From Bathymodiolus brooksi (Eukaryota > Mollusca > Bivalvia > Mytilida > Modiolidae), in assembly GCA_963680875.1 (NCBI GenBank), contig OY804579.1, forward strand, positions 13,345,506-13,409,505: DNA of 64,000 nucleotides, in the 5' to 3' direction. The translations under genes were made by a program, and so were the position numbers. This document shows, one piece after another, positions 35,455 to 46,215 of this stretch. Position 1 is the stretch's first letter; every line of letters begins with the position of its first letter. The notes under the pieces were generated by a model. That model saw only the letters and a list, made by a program, of their open reading frames with translations, was not told the origin of the DNA and ran no database searches.

Positions 35455-35650
35455 AAATGATGATACCAACGAAGACTAATAGTCCACCAGCAGAGGTATC
35501 GCCACAGTGATAGTAATAAAAACGTGGATATCTAATTTAGTGTGCCCGACCCGTTTATGGAATAACTTTTATCAGGTAAGCTCAAAGTCAAAAGTTAAGA
35601 AAGCCTGATAATTACAAAATCTTTGAAAGCAATTAAGCCAAAGGTCACAA
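35455..35650 (-). repeat. Ribozyme-family repeat
   Basis: In antisense: 'tttgactttgagcttacctg' then ATAAAAG, 'ttattccataaacgggtc', then 'gggcacactaaattagatat'. The core is damaged (CTGATAA, TAAAC). It is followed by the block that contains 'ggtggactattagt'. Confidence 0.65.
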
Positions 35651-36369
35651 ACATGGTAGTCAAAATCAGCTAATGCTTCAAATACCTACGGGATATTGAG
35701 CTTATTAAAAATAATACATTAATTAGGAAACTGCTATCATTAAGACCCAAAATGATGTCAGAACGGAGAACTGGGATCCCATTAACCAGATTAATCCTGC
35801 CACATTTGTGTGCCTGTCCCAAACAAGTGCCTGCCTTTTCAACGTCATATGTCATGGTCTTTTTATTATTCAGTGAGTTCAGTTTAGAAGAAAGGTGATT
35901 GTTCGTTTTGTTGATATTGTTGGAATTTATGACCATAATTCTTTAAATTTTCGTTTCATAATGTCACCATTACACATTGGAGGTGGTTTTCTATTGGATC
36001 AATGTAGAGATAAACTCGAGGTTTCCTGGTACATAGCCATTTTTTCCATTAATTCTATTTGTCTACGTCGATCTGTTAAGTGAGATACGATTAATATTTA
36101 AAAACATGAATCTATAAATTGAAAACTCATTTTGCATAACTTGAGTGTTATAGATAATCAATCTTCAGATGAATTATAAAATTGATGTGTTTGCTAGAAT
36201 GTATTGGATATCATATCATATAGTTGGGAACTATAACAAACGGTGTTAAAGGTAGCAAATCTGTAGACATATCCATAGTTAGACGTTGAGTAATAAAATG
36301 TCATTCAGCAAGAATCAGCAAACATGGAATCTATTTTTATTGGGCTTCCATTAATCATGTCAATGACAA
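35651..36369. other. Spacer with another dispersed-repeat fragment
   Basis: 35750-35850 ('ttaatcctgccacatttgtg' then 'tgcctgtcccaaacaagtgc') resembles a widespread mussel repeat known to me from memory. The rest is unassigned. Confidence 0.4.
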
Positions 36370-36491
36370 AGTCAAGTTTGAAGATACAAAAGGAACAACA
36401 CTCAGAAGCGTAAATGGAAGGACAGTAATGACGAAACGAAAAAGGACAAACAGAAAAAAATGGTCGAAAATACATTCCACAGAAAACTAAA
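36370..36491 (-). mobile_element. PLE tail T1, left flank of the 47-bp array
   Basis: 'gaagatacaaaaggaacaac', 'actcagaagcgtaaatggaa', then 'ccacagaaaactaaagattg' match T1 in antisense. The array starts where T1 enters S2. Confidence 0.75.
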
Positions 36492-37243
36492 GATTGAACT
36501 ACACGAACTTACTAAAATGTGAAGTGAACGCAGGTGGTGATTGAACTACACGAACTTACTAAAATGTGGAGTGAACGCAGACGTTATTGAACTACACGAA
36601 CTTACTGAAATGTGGAGTTAACGCAGGTGGTGATTGAACTACACGAACTTACTAAAATGTGAAGTGAACGCAGGTGGTGATTGAACTACACGAACTTACT
36701 AAAATGTGGAGTGAACGCAGATGGTGATTGAACTACACGAACTTACTAAAATGTGGAGTGAACGCAGGTGGTGATTGAACTACACGAACTTACTAAAATG
36801 TGAAGTGAACGCAGGTGGTGATTGAACTACACGAACTTACTAAAATACGGAGTGAACGCAGGTGGTGATTGAACTACACGAACTTACTAAAATGTGGAGT
36901 GAACACAGGTGGTGATTGAACTACACGAACTTACTAACATGTGGAGTGAACACAGGTGGTAATTGAACTACACGAACTTACTAAAATGTGGAGTGAACGC
37001 AGGTGGTGATTGAACTACACGAACTTACTAAAATGTGGAGTGAACGCAGGTGGTGATTGAACTACACGAACTTACTAAAATGTGGAGTGAACGCAGGTGG
37101 TGATTGAACTACACGAACTTACTAAAATGTGGAGTGAACACAGGTGGTGATTGAACTACACGAACTTACTAAAATGTGGAGTGAACGCAGGTGGTGATTG
37201 AACTACACGAACTTACTAAAATGTGGAGTAAACGCAGGTGGTG
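36492..37243. repeat. 47-bp minisatellite, ~16 copies
   Basis: Unit 'attgaactacacgaacttac' + 'taaaatgtggagtgaacgca' + 'ggtggtg'. It aligns with S2 of the PLE tail ('gattgagtaacacgaaccac' + 'actaaaaaccgg...'). Units are very uniform, differing mostly at one or two positions, so amplification is recent or homogenised. Confidence 0.94.
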
Positions 37244-37619
37244 TGGAATATATTTACCTATTATCGGTCTTTTAATTTTTAATTTACTAGTTTTAATACA
37301 TACATAAAATAATGGTCTTTGATTAACAAGCAAAAGCTAACCTTGACAAATGTTGGAATTCCTGATTGGGCCCTCTTGTTTTAACTCCCTAAGGCGTTAA
37401 TATGTTCACAATACCTTTCAAAACTTAATAAAACCTGAGACAAAATTTGCAATGCAAAATAATAATTGATGATATGCTATATAAAATTACTACTTAACCC
37501 ATGACAATAACAGGTTGCTACTAGTGTATTACTAGGTTTGGTTAAGCCGAGTTCCTGGAGAGAAAAAGTAGAAGAAACCTTGTGATGAGATGGGTATGAG
37601 GGTTTTCTTAAATAATTTG

Positions 37620-38085
37620 GCGTTCCAATCTGTTGACTATTAACGTACCTGGTTATTCCAGAAACTCTTCGCGTGTACCAAATTGGATATCTATGTTTTA
37701 GCTACTATCACTGAGTCGATACCTCTCCTAGCGGAGAAGGAATTCCCGACTGTATCATCCGTCCTGTAGTCAGTGTCTCGCCATTGACATGGTTTATTAC
37801 ATATACAGTCAAACCTGCCTGTGCGATCACCTGTATTAAGCAGTCACCTGTATTAACAGGTCACCATTTTATTGTCCTGTCATAGAAAATTTCATATGAA
37901 TACAACCTCTTTTAAGAGGTCACCTGTCTTATAGGCCACTTTTTCTTTGTCCTAAAAGTGACCTCTTAATACAGGTTTGACTGTATTTATACTTGAAATT
38001 TACAGTTCCTACATAATGTAATTTATTAAAACTAAGGACTATTTCCCTCGTGTATAAGTGACCGATGTTGGTATCATGCGTATGT
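37620..38085 (+). repeat. Ribozyme-family repeat hosting a MITE and the 55-bp array
   Basis: 'aacgtacctggttattccag' then 'aaactcttcgcgtgtacc' is a hammerhead-like segment lacking TGATGA. It continues with 'gagtcgatacctctcc' and 'gtcctgtagtcagtg', is interrupted by the MITE at 37804-37985, and then resumes with 'tttacagttcctacataatg' and 'aaactaaggact' up to 'gaccgatgttgg', where the 55-bp array begins. The preceding 37244-37620 is unassigned. Confidence 0.65.
37804..37985. mobile_element. Mariner-type MITE, 182 bp
   Basis: Terminal inverted repeats TACAGTCAAACCTG and CAGGTTTGACTGTA, with TA at both edges as expected for Tc1/mariner target duplication. The interior has further inverted pairs (aagaggtcacct / gtgacctctt). 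No transposase. Confidence 0.88.
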
Positions 38086-40106
38086 TCTTTGTCTTACCAG
38101 CTCCCTAATACTGTTATGTTACTTGGTATCATGCGTATGTTCTTTGACTTACTAGCTCCCTAATACTGTTACGTTACTTGGTATCATGCGTATGTTCTTT
38201 GTCTTACCAGGGCCCTAATACTGTTACGTTACTTGGTATCATGCGTATGCTCTTTGTCTTACCAGCTCCCTAATACTGTTACGTTACTTGGTATCATGCG
38301 TATGTTCTTTGACTTACTAGCTCCCTAATACTGTTACGTTACTTGGTATCATGCGTATGTTCTTTGTCTTACCAGCTCCCTAATACTGTTACGTTACTTG
38401 GTATCATGCGTATGTTCTTTGACTTACTAGCTCCCTAATACTGTTACGTTACTTGGTATCATGCGTATGTTCTTTGACTTACTAGCTCCCTAATAATGTT
38501 ATGTTACTTGGTATCATGCGTATGTTCTTTGTCTTACCAGCTCCCTAATACTGTTACGTTACTTGGTATCATGCGTATGTTCTTTGTCTTACCAGCTCCC
38601 TAATACTGTTATGTTACTTGGTATCATGAGTATGTTCTTTGTCTTACCAGCGCCCTAATACTGTTACGTTACTTGGTATCATGCGTATGTTCTTTGTCTT
38701 ACCAGCTCCCTAATACTGTTATGTTACTTGGTATCATGCGTATGTTCTTTGACTTACTAGCTCCCTAATACTGTTACGTTACTTGGTATCATGCGTATGT
38801 TCTTTGTCTTACCAGGGCCCTAATACTGTTATGTTACTTGTTATCATGCGTATGTTCTTTGTCTTACCAGCTCCCTAATACTGTTACGTTACTTGGTATC
38901 ATGCGTATGTTCTTTGACTTACCAGCGCCCTAATACTGTTACGTTACTTGGTATCATGCGTATGTTCTTTGTCTTACCAGCTCCCTAATACTGTTATGTT
39001 ACTTGGTATCATGCGTATGTTCTTTGACTTACTAGCTCCCTAATACTGTTACGTTACTTGGTATGATGCGTATGTTCTTTGTCTTACCAGGGCCCTAATA
39101 CTGTTACGTTACTTGTTATCATGCGTATGTTCTTTGTCTTACCAGCTCCCTAATACTGTTACGTTACTTGGTATCATGCGTATGTTCTTTGACTTACCAG
39201 CTCCCTAATACTGTTATGTTACTTGGTATCATGCGTATGTTCTTTGTCTTACCAGCTCCCTAATACTGTTACGTTACTTGGTATCATGCGTATGTTCTTT
39301 GACTTACTAGCTCCCTAATACTGTTACGTTACTTGGTATCATGCGTATGTTCTTTGACTTACTAGCTCCCTAATAATGTTATGTTACTTGGTATCATGCG
39401 TATGTTCTTTGTCTTACCAGCTCCCTAATACTGTTACGTTACTTGGTATCATGCGTATGTTCTTTGTCTTACCAGCTCCCTAATACTGTTATGTTACTTG
39501 GTATCATGCGTATGTTCTTTGTCTTACCAGCGCCCTAATACTGTTACGTTATTTGGTATCATGCGTATGTTCTTTGTCTTACCAGCTCCCTAATACTGTT
39601 ACGTTACTTGGTATCATGCATATGTTCTTTGTCTTACCAGCTCCCTAATACTGTTACGTTACTTGGTATCATGCGTATGTTCTTTGTCTTACCAGCTCCC
39701 TAATACTGTTACGTTACTTGGTATCATGCGTATGTTCTTTGTCTTACCAGCTCCCTAATACTGTTATGTTACTTGGTATCATGCGTATGTTCTTTGACTT
39801 ACTAGCTCCCTAATACTGTTACGTTACTTGGTATCATGCGTATGTTCTTTGTCTTACCAGCTCCCTAATACTGTTACGTTACTTGGTATCATGCGTATGT
39901 TCTTTGACTTACTAGCTCCCTAATACTGTTACGTTACATGTTATCATGCGTATGTTCTTTGACTTACTAGCTACCTAATAATGTTATGTTACTTGGTATC
40001 ATGCGTATGTTCTTTGACTTACTAGCTCCCTAATACTGTTATGTTACTTGGTATCATGCGTATGTTCTTTGTCTTACCAGCTCCCTAATACTGTTATGTT
40101 ACTTGT
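38071..40106. repeat. 55-bp minisatellite, ~37 copies
   Basis: Unit 'ttggtatcatgcgtatgttc' + 'tttgtcttaccagctcccta' + 'atactgttacgttac'. It aligns with the ribozyme-family segment 'ttggctatcctgtttatgcc' + 'ttttggttttcttgctccc', so it is an internal expansion. An 880-bp (16-unit) higher-order duplication is marked by the rare variant taataatgtt at 38491 and 39371 and by cgcccta at about 38651 and 39531. Confidence 0.95.
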
Positions 40107-40190
40107 TTTTCCAATATTTTGACTCTGAGCGAAACTGATCAAAGGTTATTTTGGAAAAACGCCGTGCATACTAGTTTAGATATCTACGTT
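40107..40190 (+). repeat. Ribozyme-family repeat, right flank of the 55-bp array
   Basis: 'ttccaatattttgactctga' then 'gcgaaactgatcaaaggtta', 'ttttggaaaaacgccgtgca' and 'tagatatctacgttttta'. The core is damaged (CTGATCA, GAAAAAC). With 37620-38085 it restores a dimer of ~270-bp monomers once the array and MITE are taken out. Confidence 0.65.
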
Positions 40191-41650
40191 TTTATATATG
40201 GATTGTGATTACCATAGATAACGATTTGTATTAACCAACTAGACAGACTGTCGTTGTATCTAAGAAAATCATATTAATATTTCTAATGATATCCATAGTA
40301 TTGGTACTTATTGTAATCCGATTTTTTCGTAATGACGTAAAGGGCCGCTATTAATTATTTTCATCAATAATATGGACTGTGTAATATTCAATACAAAAAC
40401 CCCCGATTCGTCTGAAAACCAGAAAGTCATTTATACGAAGGTTCATTAGTTTTTGGTGGCACTGAAGCCGTTCAATTCAATAGCTAATCTGGAAATAAAT
40501 GAAGGAGTTCGTTAATGGGAAATACAAATGGCAATCTGAAAATATGGCATTTACAAATGAGAAGTGCCATGAAATTACAGTGTTGACAACACAATAAATC
40601 ATTGATAGATCTTAATGATCTCTTGTCAGAGAAATAATTTCCTTCAGTGACGTAATAGTCACTGTCACTGCATTTGAAGTTTGGTTTTTCTTTAACATTG
40701 AATTAAATCGACAGTAACTTGTCACCTTCCTCGACAATAAGACTGCATGTTCTATTTATAGATATGGTTTCAAAGCAATAATTGTAGAAATTTTAATGTT
40801 GATTGTTATGCATAAAGAAATACACTTTGAAAGTTTTAATTAAGAATAGAATTATGATAAAGGCAAACGATTGTAATATCTAACATAGTTTTAATAGTAA
40901 AAATATTATTTACAGTGAGTAGTTATCTTTAATATCGAAGTGTCAACTCAACAATTGCACCAGTCGTCGTCATGTTCTAAAAACTAATAAACATTTATTA
41001 GGTTATCAAATCTTTGCTGATTATTAGAACATATACGTAAATTATTAAGAGACACGACTTCTTATTTGATTCTTGAATTAATTAGACGTATAAAAACTTA
41101 CAAATGACAGAAATTATTTTCAATACAGACAACGTCAGTTACTTGGTAAACATTATTGTATGTCCGTCATTTGAAGGTTAAAAATGGATGTATATGTATG
41201 ATTGTGTATTCGCATAACTGTTAAGATTTTGCAAATAGGATATTATCCTCAACATTAGGTCGACTGAACCTTTCTCCCTCATTAAAGACACTATATTATA
41301 TACTGGAGAATTACCATATGCAAATGTGGATTATAAATGACTTGTGATCGAATGATTTGTAAATATGTAGACGAAAGAAAACAAATCAACACATGGACAC
41401 TGTTAAAATGGACAAAACACAATCAGAAATTAACAAAAATCCAAATATCATGAAATTAAAATTATTACAAAAAAAGAAATTACACATGTGGAATGATACC
41501 AGTGGTCTAATTAACCTCTTCCACATAATCTGTCGTGATGTTAAATTGCTAAAGCCAGAATAACATCGCCATTTCGCTCTATATTCCGGAACATCCGAGT
41601 GGGATTTATATTGCCCGATCATAAGTTGTCTGTTTAGTATTTTGTACATC
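40191..41650. other. Unassigned AT-rich intron sequence
   Basis: Long stretch without a recognisable repeat or exon on either strand. The 88-codon minus ORF at 41386-41652 shows no family. Confidence 0.45.
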
Positions 41651-41654
41651 ATTG

Positions 41655-41860
41655 TTCATCCATTTGCCCCTTTGTCCTTTCTCTTTCGACATTTCCTAAA
41701 CGTCTTGCTTGTGTTATGTTGTGTGACTTTGTGTAGTTTGTTTATGTTGTAAATGTCTAACTACTGTCGTCGATTTCTATGTATTTGTTTGATGTTTTGA
41801 CCCCTTGTACACTGTATAGTGTCTGGGGATAATAAAGTATTTGTTTGTTTGTTTGTTTTA
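41655..41860 (+). mobile_element. Retroelement-like 3' tail ending in (TTTG)n
   Basis: 'ccccttgtacactgtatagt' then 'gtctggggataataaagtat' and a TTTG microsatellite (about 41840-41859). 'aataaag' followed by a short simple repeat is a common LINE 3' terminus; no RT is attached. Confidence 0.5.
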
Positions 41861-41998
41861 TTTTGATTTAGACCAAGACCTCAAAGTTGCACTAAATGAT
41901 AATAAGCAGGAAGCTCAAACCTTATTCATATGTATATATTAATGACTATATATATCTATGAATATATAATGCGGCACGTGTAATGAGGTAAATAAAGG

Positions 41999-42165
41999 TT
42001 AGAGAATACCGAAGTGGCAATCAAAAATGGGCAATCCAGAGAAACTGGAAACATAGGGTACACAACACGAACATAAAGAAAATAAAAACGCAACACAATC
42101 TGTGATGGGCACCATCATGCGCAAACACACACAGAAACGTAAATAAGACACGCAACTTTATAAAA
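41999..42165 (-). mobile_element. T2 tail repeat
   Basis: 'agagaataccgaagtggcaa', 'tgggcaatccagagaaactg', 'gatgggcaccatcatgcgca' and 'cgtaaataagacacgc' match T2 in antisense, about 165 bp. Confidence 0.78.
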
Positions 42166-42583
42166 TTCACAAATAAAAGAAAAAAAACCTATGTGTTCTA
42201 GGACTTCTATACACAAAGAAACATCTTTTGTTAAAATATCATAATCACTTTATCATTTGAACCAATGGAGGAATGTCAATTTAGAACTTAGTATACGTTA
42301 ATGGAAATTTACGTTCGATTCATTAGGTTCTGAAATGGTAATTTGAATTCATTATCAATCAAGATAGACAGGCTGATTCTAAGATGATTGTCAGAGAGAT
42401 AACTTGATTTACTTAGAGTACATCACAAGATGTCTACTTGTCAATTTACTTTTGCTCACTGTATTATTGTAATTATGAATATTTATGAACTATAATTAAT
42501 AGACAAATAACTGAAATGAAAACAAAGAGTCATTTTGTCAAAATATTTGCTAAAATACAAAGTAAAATGAGGTATGTTTCTTT
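42166..42583. other. Unassigned intron sequence
   Basis: AT-rich, no recognisable feature. Confidence 0.4.
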
Positions 42584-42935
42584 AGTCATTTCCTCATGAC
42601 TTGTCACCGGGTTTGTAACACGGGTTACACGACTAGTATCACTAGTGGTGCAGGAACTACCTACCCTTCTTCAGTCATTTCCTCATGACTTGTCACCGGG
42701 TTTGTAATACGGGTTACACGACGAGCATCACTAGTGGTGCAGGAACTACCTACCCTTCAGGAGCACATGATTTTACCCCGATTTTCATTCGGTTTCGTGT
42801 TATTCAATCTTTAGTTTTTAGTGTAGTGTTTTGTAGATCATTGTTTGTCCTTTTTCTTTTGGCCATTGTAATGTCTGTCCCTCTTCGATTTTCGGTTTTT
42901 ATTTGTTCCCATATAGTATCTTCAAGATTTTCTTA
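42584..42935 (+). mobile_element. PLE tail T1 with an 89-bp head duplication
   Basis: The S1-containing head ('agtcatttcctcatgacttg' ... 'gtgcaggaactacctaccct') is present twice, at 42584 and 42673, 89 bp apart. It is followed by one S2 ('ggagcacatgattttacccc') and the 'ttttggccattgtaatgtct' part. This is a two-copy amplification of the very segment that makes the 48-bp array elsewhere. The 95-codon ORF over it is not a gene. Confidence 0.85.
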
Positions 42936-44124
42936 CATGTTCCATATTTGTCGCACGCCTATTTGTATGTGAGAATACATGTGTAATTTAGGTCTACAAT
43001 CATCTCAAAATATACTTCATATACTTATTTCACAAATTGCTTCTTTGATAATATATCTTATTGCTCAAGAAAGCTGCAAATGATATTTTGCTCGATGAAA
43101 TGTTATCAGATGGGCGTAATCAATTATTTGTAACATAAATCGTTATATCAACGTTTCATATAACAGCGTATAAATAGGAAATGAAATTTATAACATCAAT
43201 CTGAGAATGACAGACTCTTAATGTTATTAAACAATAGATTGTCTGCCTTTTGTATATCACGATACAATGTCTCAACAAACATTTTATTGCTGACTGAAGT
43301 ATATCCTCAACGTATAAGGCATATTGCAATAACAATATCATGAACAATGAAGAGATGTAGTTATTTGCAATCATAATCTATGAAAATAGCACATATTTAT
43401 ACATAGTATATCATTCCAGCGGCTCCAAGCTGACGATGTTGTATTCAATGATTATAATGTTCATGCTGTTAATATAACTAACACCTTTCGGGCGCAATAG
43501 AATTGATTTGCACCTTTGCGGCTTTAGTGATTGTCGTCCATTAATGGCACACGAAATGTGGGGTATATCCAACCAATGAAGCTATACACCGTTATTTCTT
43601 ACATCTTTCTCAGTAGCTTTGAGTGAATTTGCTGATCAACATGTCTCTATACACATACGAAACCAATTAAAAATGAAACCATGACAGACGATTGACATTC
43701 AACTAACCGACTCAGCAAAAATGCCAAATTATCTGTTTCTATCAATTAAACAAATTTAGAATACCAGCTACAGGAAGAACACAACTATTTTCCAAATCAA
43801 AATATCCTGTGAAACATATTATTAAAACATCAAAATATTGTATAACATGAACCACACAAATCAAAAACAGCCACACACAGATGTCTTAAAGAACTCGAAC
43901 ATAGTTTTGCAAGATTCAATATTCAAGATTTATTCTCACAAACCATATAGTAATTACAATGGTAAAAGAGAATATACAATATATTATTTACAACACATGA
44001 CAAGATGGATGAAAATTAATAAACAAACACATACATGTTTATCAAAATTATAGCTTTAATCATAAATCCAGACATTATGGGTGTTTAATTTGGAAGACTA
44101 TTCTGACCAAATTACAAAGGGTTT
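42936..44124. other. Unassigned intron sequence
   Basis: AT-rich with small ORFs (43156-43374, 43838-44053) that have no recognisable domain. Confidence 0.45.
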
Positions 44125-44173
44125 TCAATTTAGATTTATATATTTATTACAAGATGGAAATGAGGATAAATGA

Positions 44174-44221
44174 TTCAGTGCACACGATACGTTTCTGGAA
44201 TAACTTTCATCAGGTACGTTT
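44174..44221 (-). ncRNA. Best-preserved hammerhead-like ribozyme motif
   Basis: On the minus strand: ACGTAC, then CTGATGA (44213-44207), then AAGTTATTCCA, then GAAAC (44195-44191), then GTATC, then GTGTGCAC. This is the type I hammerhead order. CTGATGA and GAAA are intact, and the cleavage triplet would be ATC. Stem I forms from ACGTAC and GTGTG with G-U pairs. Stem II is only about 2 bp and stem III is short and mismatched, so activity is doubtful. The trailing 'actgaatcat' corresponds to 'actaaattag' of the family. The surrounding repeat fragment spans about 44125-44225. Confidence 0.55.
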
Positions 44222-44225
44222 ATAT

Positions 44226-44512
44226 TCTTTAGGAGGAAATTATGGTTGACATAGCAAGACTTCTATTAACATATAAAAAGACAATTTGACTGTATGTAAT
44301 CAAACATGCAGTTTGTCAATAATTCCAGGCTAAAAAATAATCAAACACAAATTGATAATGTCAAACACTCAGGGTACATGGAATTAGTGTATGCTTGATT
44401 ACTTTTTGTGCAGAAAAAATGTCAAACTTTGTACTTGATTACTTTTTCTACAACCATTTAATGTCAAAGTCACCCATAATCTAATAATAGGGATAATTAA
44501 AATATTAGATTT
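44226..44512. other. Unassigned intron sequence
   Basis: Contains the partial direct repeat 'cttgattactttttgtgcag' / 'cttgattactttttctacaa' about 40 bp apart; otherwise nothing. Confidence 0.4.
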
Positions 44513-45100
44513 TTGATCGACAACATAATATTTGTCCAGTTTGGTGGAATGGTGTTTCAGCAAACGATCGGTAATCTAGTTGGTACTAATTGTGCTCCAC
44601 TACTCACTGATTTGTTGCCACACGATTATGAAGTAGACGTTATTCAAAGGTTTTTTAAGAATAAAGAGAGAAAATTAGCCAAAACCTTTAATTAAAGCTT
44701 CCTTTATATAGATGATGTTCTGTCATTGCAAAATCGTCGATTGGGTGATTATTTGCACATCATATATCCAATTCACCTATGCAAATGATAAAACTGACAC
44801 TCAAAAGTGTGCTCCCTACCTTGACATTCACCTTGAAACCGACAACGGAGGACGATTAGAAGCAAAACGACAAACGTGATGTCTTCACGTTTTCAATAAT
44901 CAAATTCCAAATCATTAGTAGCAATATTCCAGCAACACCTACAAAAGCTACTCAAACAATTAAGTCTATGTTGTTCCAAGGTTGAAGTAATCGCTACAAA
45001 GATCAACACCCACCACAACTTGGCTGACTGTTACGAAATATCTATTTTTCAAATGGCAATAGATCTTTTTTTCCATGTTTTCTTTCCTCGGTCATCGACA
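44513..45100 (+). pseudogene. Penelope-like element RT relic
   Basis: Reads FGGMVFQQTIGNLVGTNCAP (RT conserved block), then a stop, then LYIDDVLSLQN with the catalytic YIDD motif (about 44703-44714), then APYLDIHLETDNGGR, then SNIPATPT and, near 45015-45090, a decayed form of the C-terminal block (HHNLADCYEISIFQM). Frames change several times and stops intervene, so it is dead. The conserved blocks are in the order known for PLE RT. The GIY-YIG endonuclease region is not seen. Confidence 0.82.
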
Positions 45101-46049
45101 TTAAAGCGCGAACCTTAATATTTGAGAATCTCGAATGGAGAGATATACACTGGTAACAGAAGGAGAATCTGTTTCTCTCCTGTGACCAAAATGTCAAAAA
45201 TATATTAATTGTTAGTCTCCGTCGTTAATGACATCGAAAGAACATTGGGGGGAATTCTTATGTAGAAATTTCATCACCATGGTGATTAAAGATATTACAA
45301 ACATTTACACAACTAACCATACAATATTCAAATATTTATAACATTTCACATCAGCGCGTAGTACTTAAACGATACTAAAACATGGTATTATTTTATAACT
45401 AAGATTGAACTCATCAATCCTCTCGCATTATTATGAAATTAATTTCGATAGCTTGACATTTGATTACAAAGTTATGGCGTCTCCAAGAATTTTTCAATTA
45501 TATTTCAGTATACTAGATATTACATTCTTTAACACGATCTCCAGTCATAATGTGTGTACAAACGACGATTGCTTGTTTTATTCTTTCTGTGTCGGAATTG
45601 ATGTACTTAGAAGCTGTAATAATATTACCAGAATCAATACCATTTCAATTGTATCCTATATCTTCACAGCTATTCACTCAACATTGATTTTTTCTTTGGC
45701 ATTAAGGATATATGTGTGTTAGAAAAAAACTGTAATTAGCTGTACTGTAAACGGACATTGTACCGTTAACAGTTACATGGTGATATAAACTCAAACATTG
45801 ACGTAATTATTATACATTACTTGTAACATTTGTTTGTTTATTTTGTTTTTAGTTTGTAACGAATTAATCAGGGCTGTAAGGCTTTACAGTTGTTAGGAAA
45901 AACGAGAGATTGATCCTGTTATTGTTTGCTTTGTTAGGCTTAGTTAATGTGATATTTAATATACTGGTTGCGAAGTAGCAACAACATATGACTTTTCAAA
46001 GTACTTTGATTAGTTGTAATCTCTGTATTTTGAATTCTGCAATATTTCT
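45101..46049. other. Unassigned intron sequence
   Basis: A 105-codon ORF at 45405-45722 opens with a non-ATG codon and has no recognisable domain; I do not call it. Confidence 0.45.
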
Positions 46050-46215
46050 AACGTTAGAGAATATCCGAAAGGACGATCAAGAATGGAATGGAGAATCCAG
46101 AGACACTGACAACTGTAGACACAAAAGACACAGGACGAAGAAAAACAAAACAAAAAACACAACACAGAAAACTAAAAAGATGAGCAACACGGACCAGACC
46201 TAAATCCGGAGAAGA
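46050..46215 (-). mobile_element. T2/T1-type tail repeat
   Basis: 'gttagagaatatccgaaagg' then 'atggagaatccagagacact', 'aaagacacaggacgaagaaa', and then 'agatgagcaacacggaccag'. The copy passes from T2-like to T1-like sequence, showing that the two tails are related. Confidence 0.7.

Noticed and set aside
45405..45722. A 105-codon hydrophobic ORF
   Set aside because: It opens on a non-ATG codon, has no homology I recognise and no splice signals. AT-rich chance ORF.
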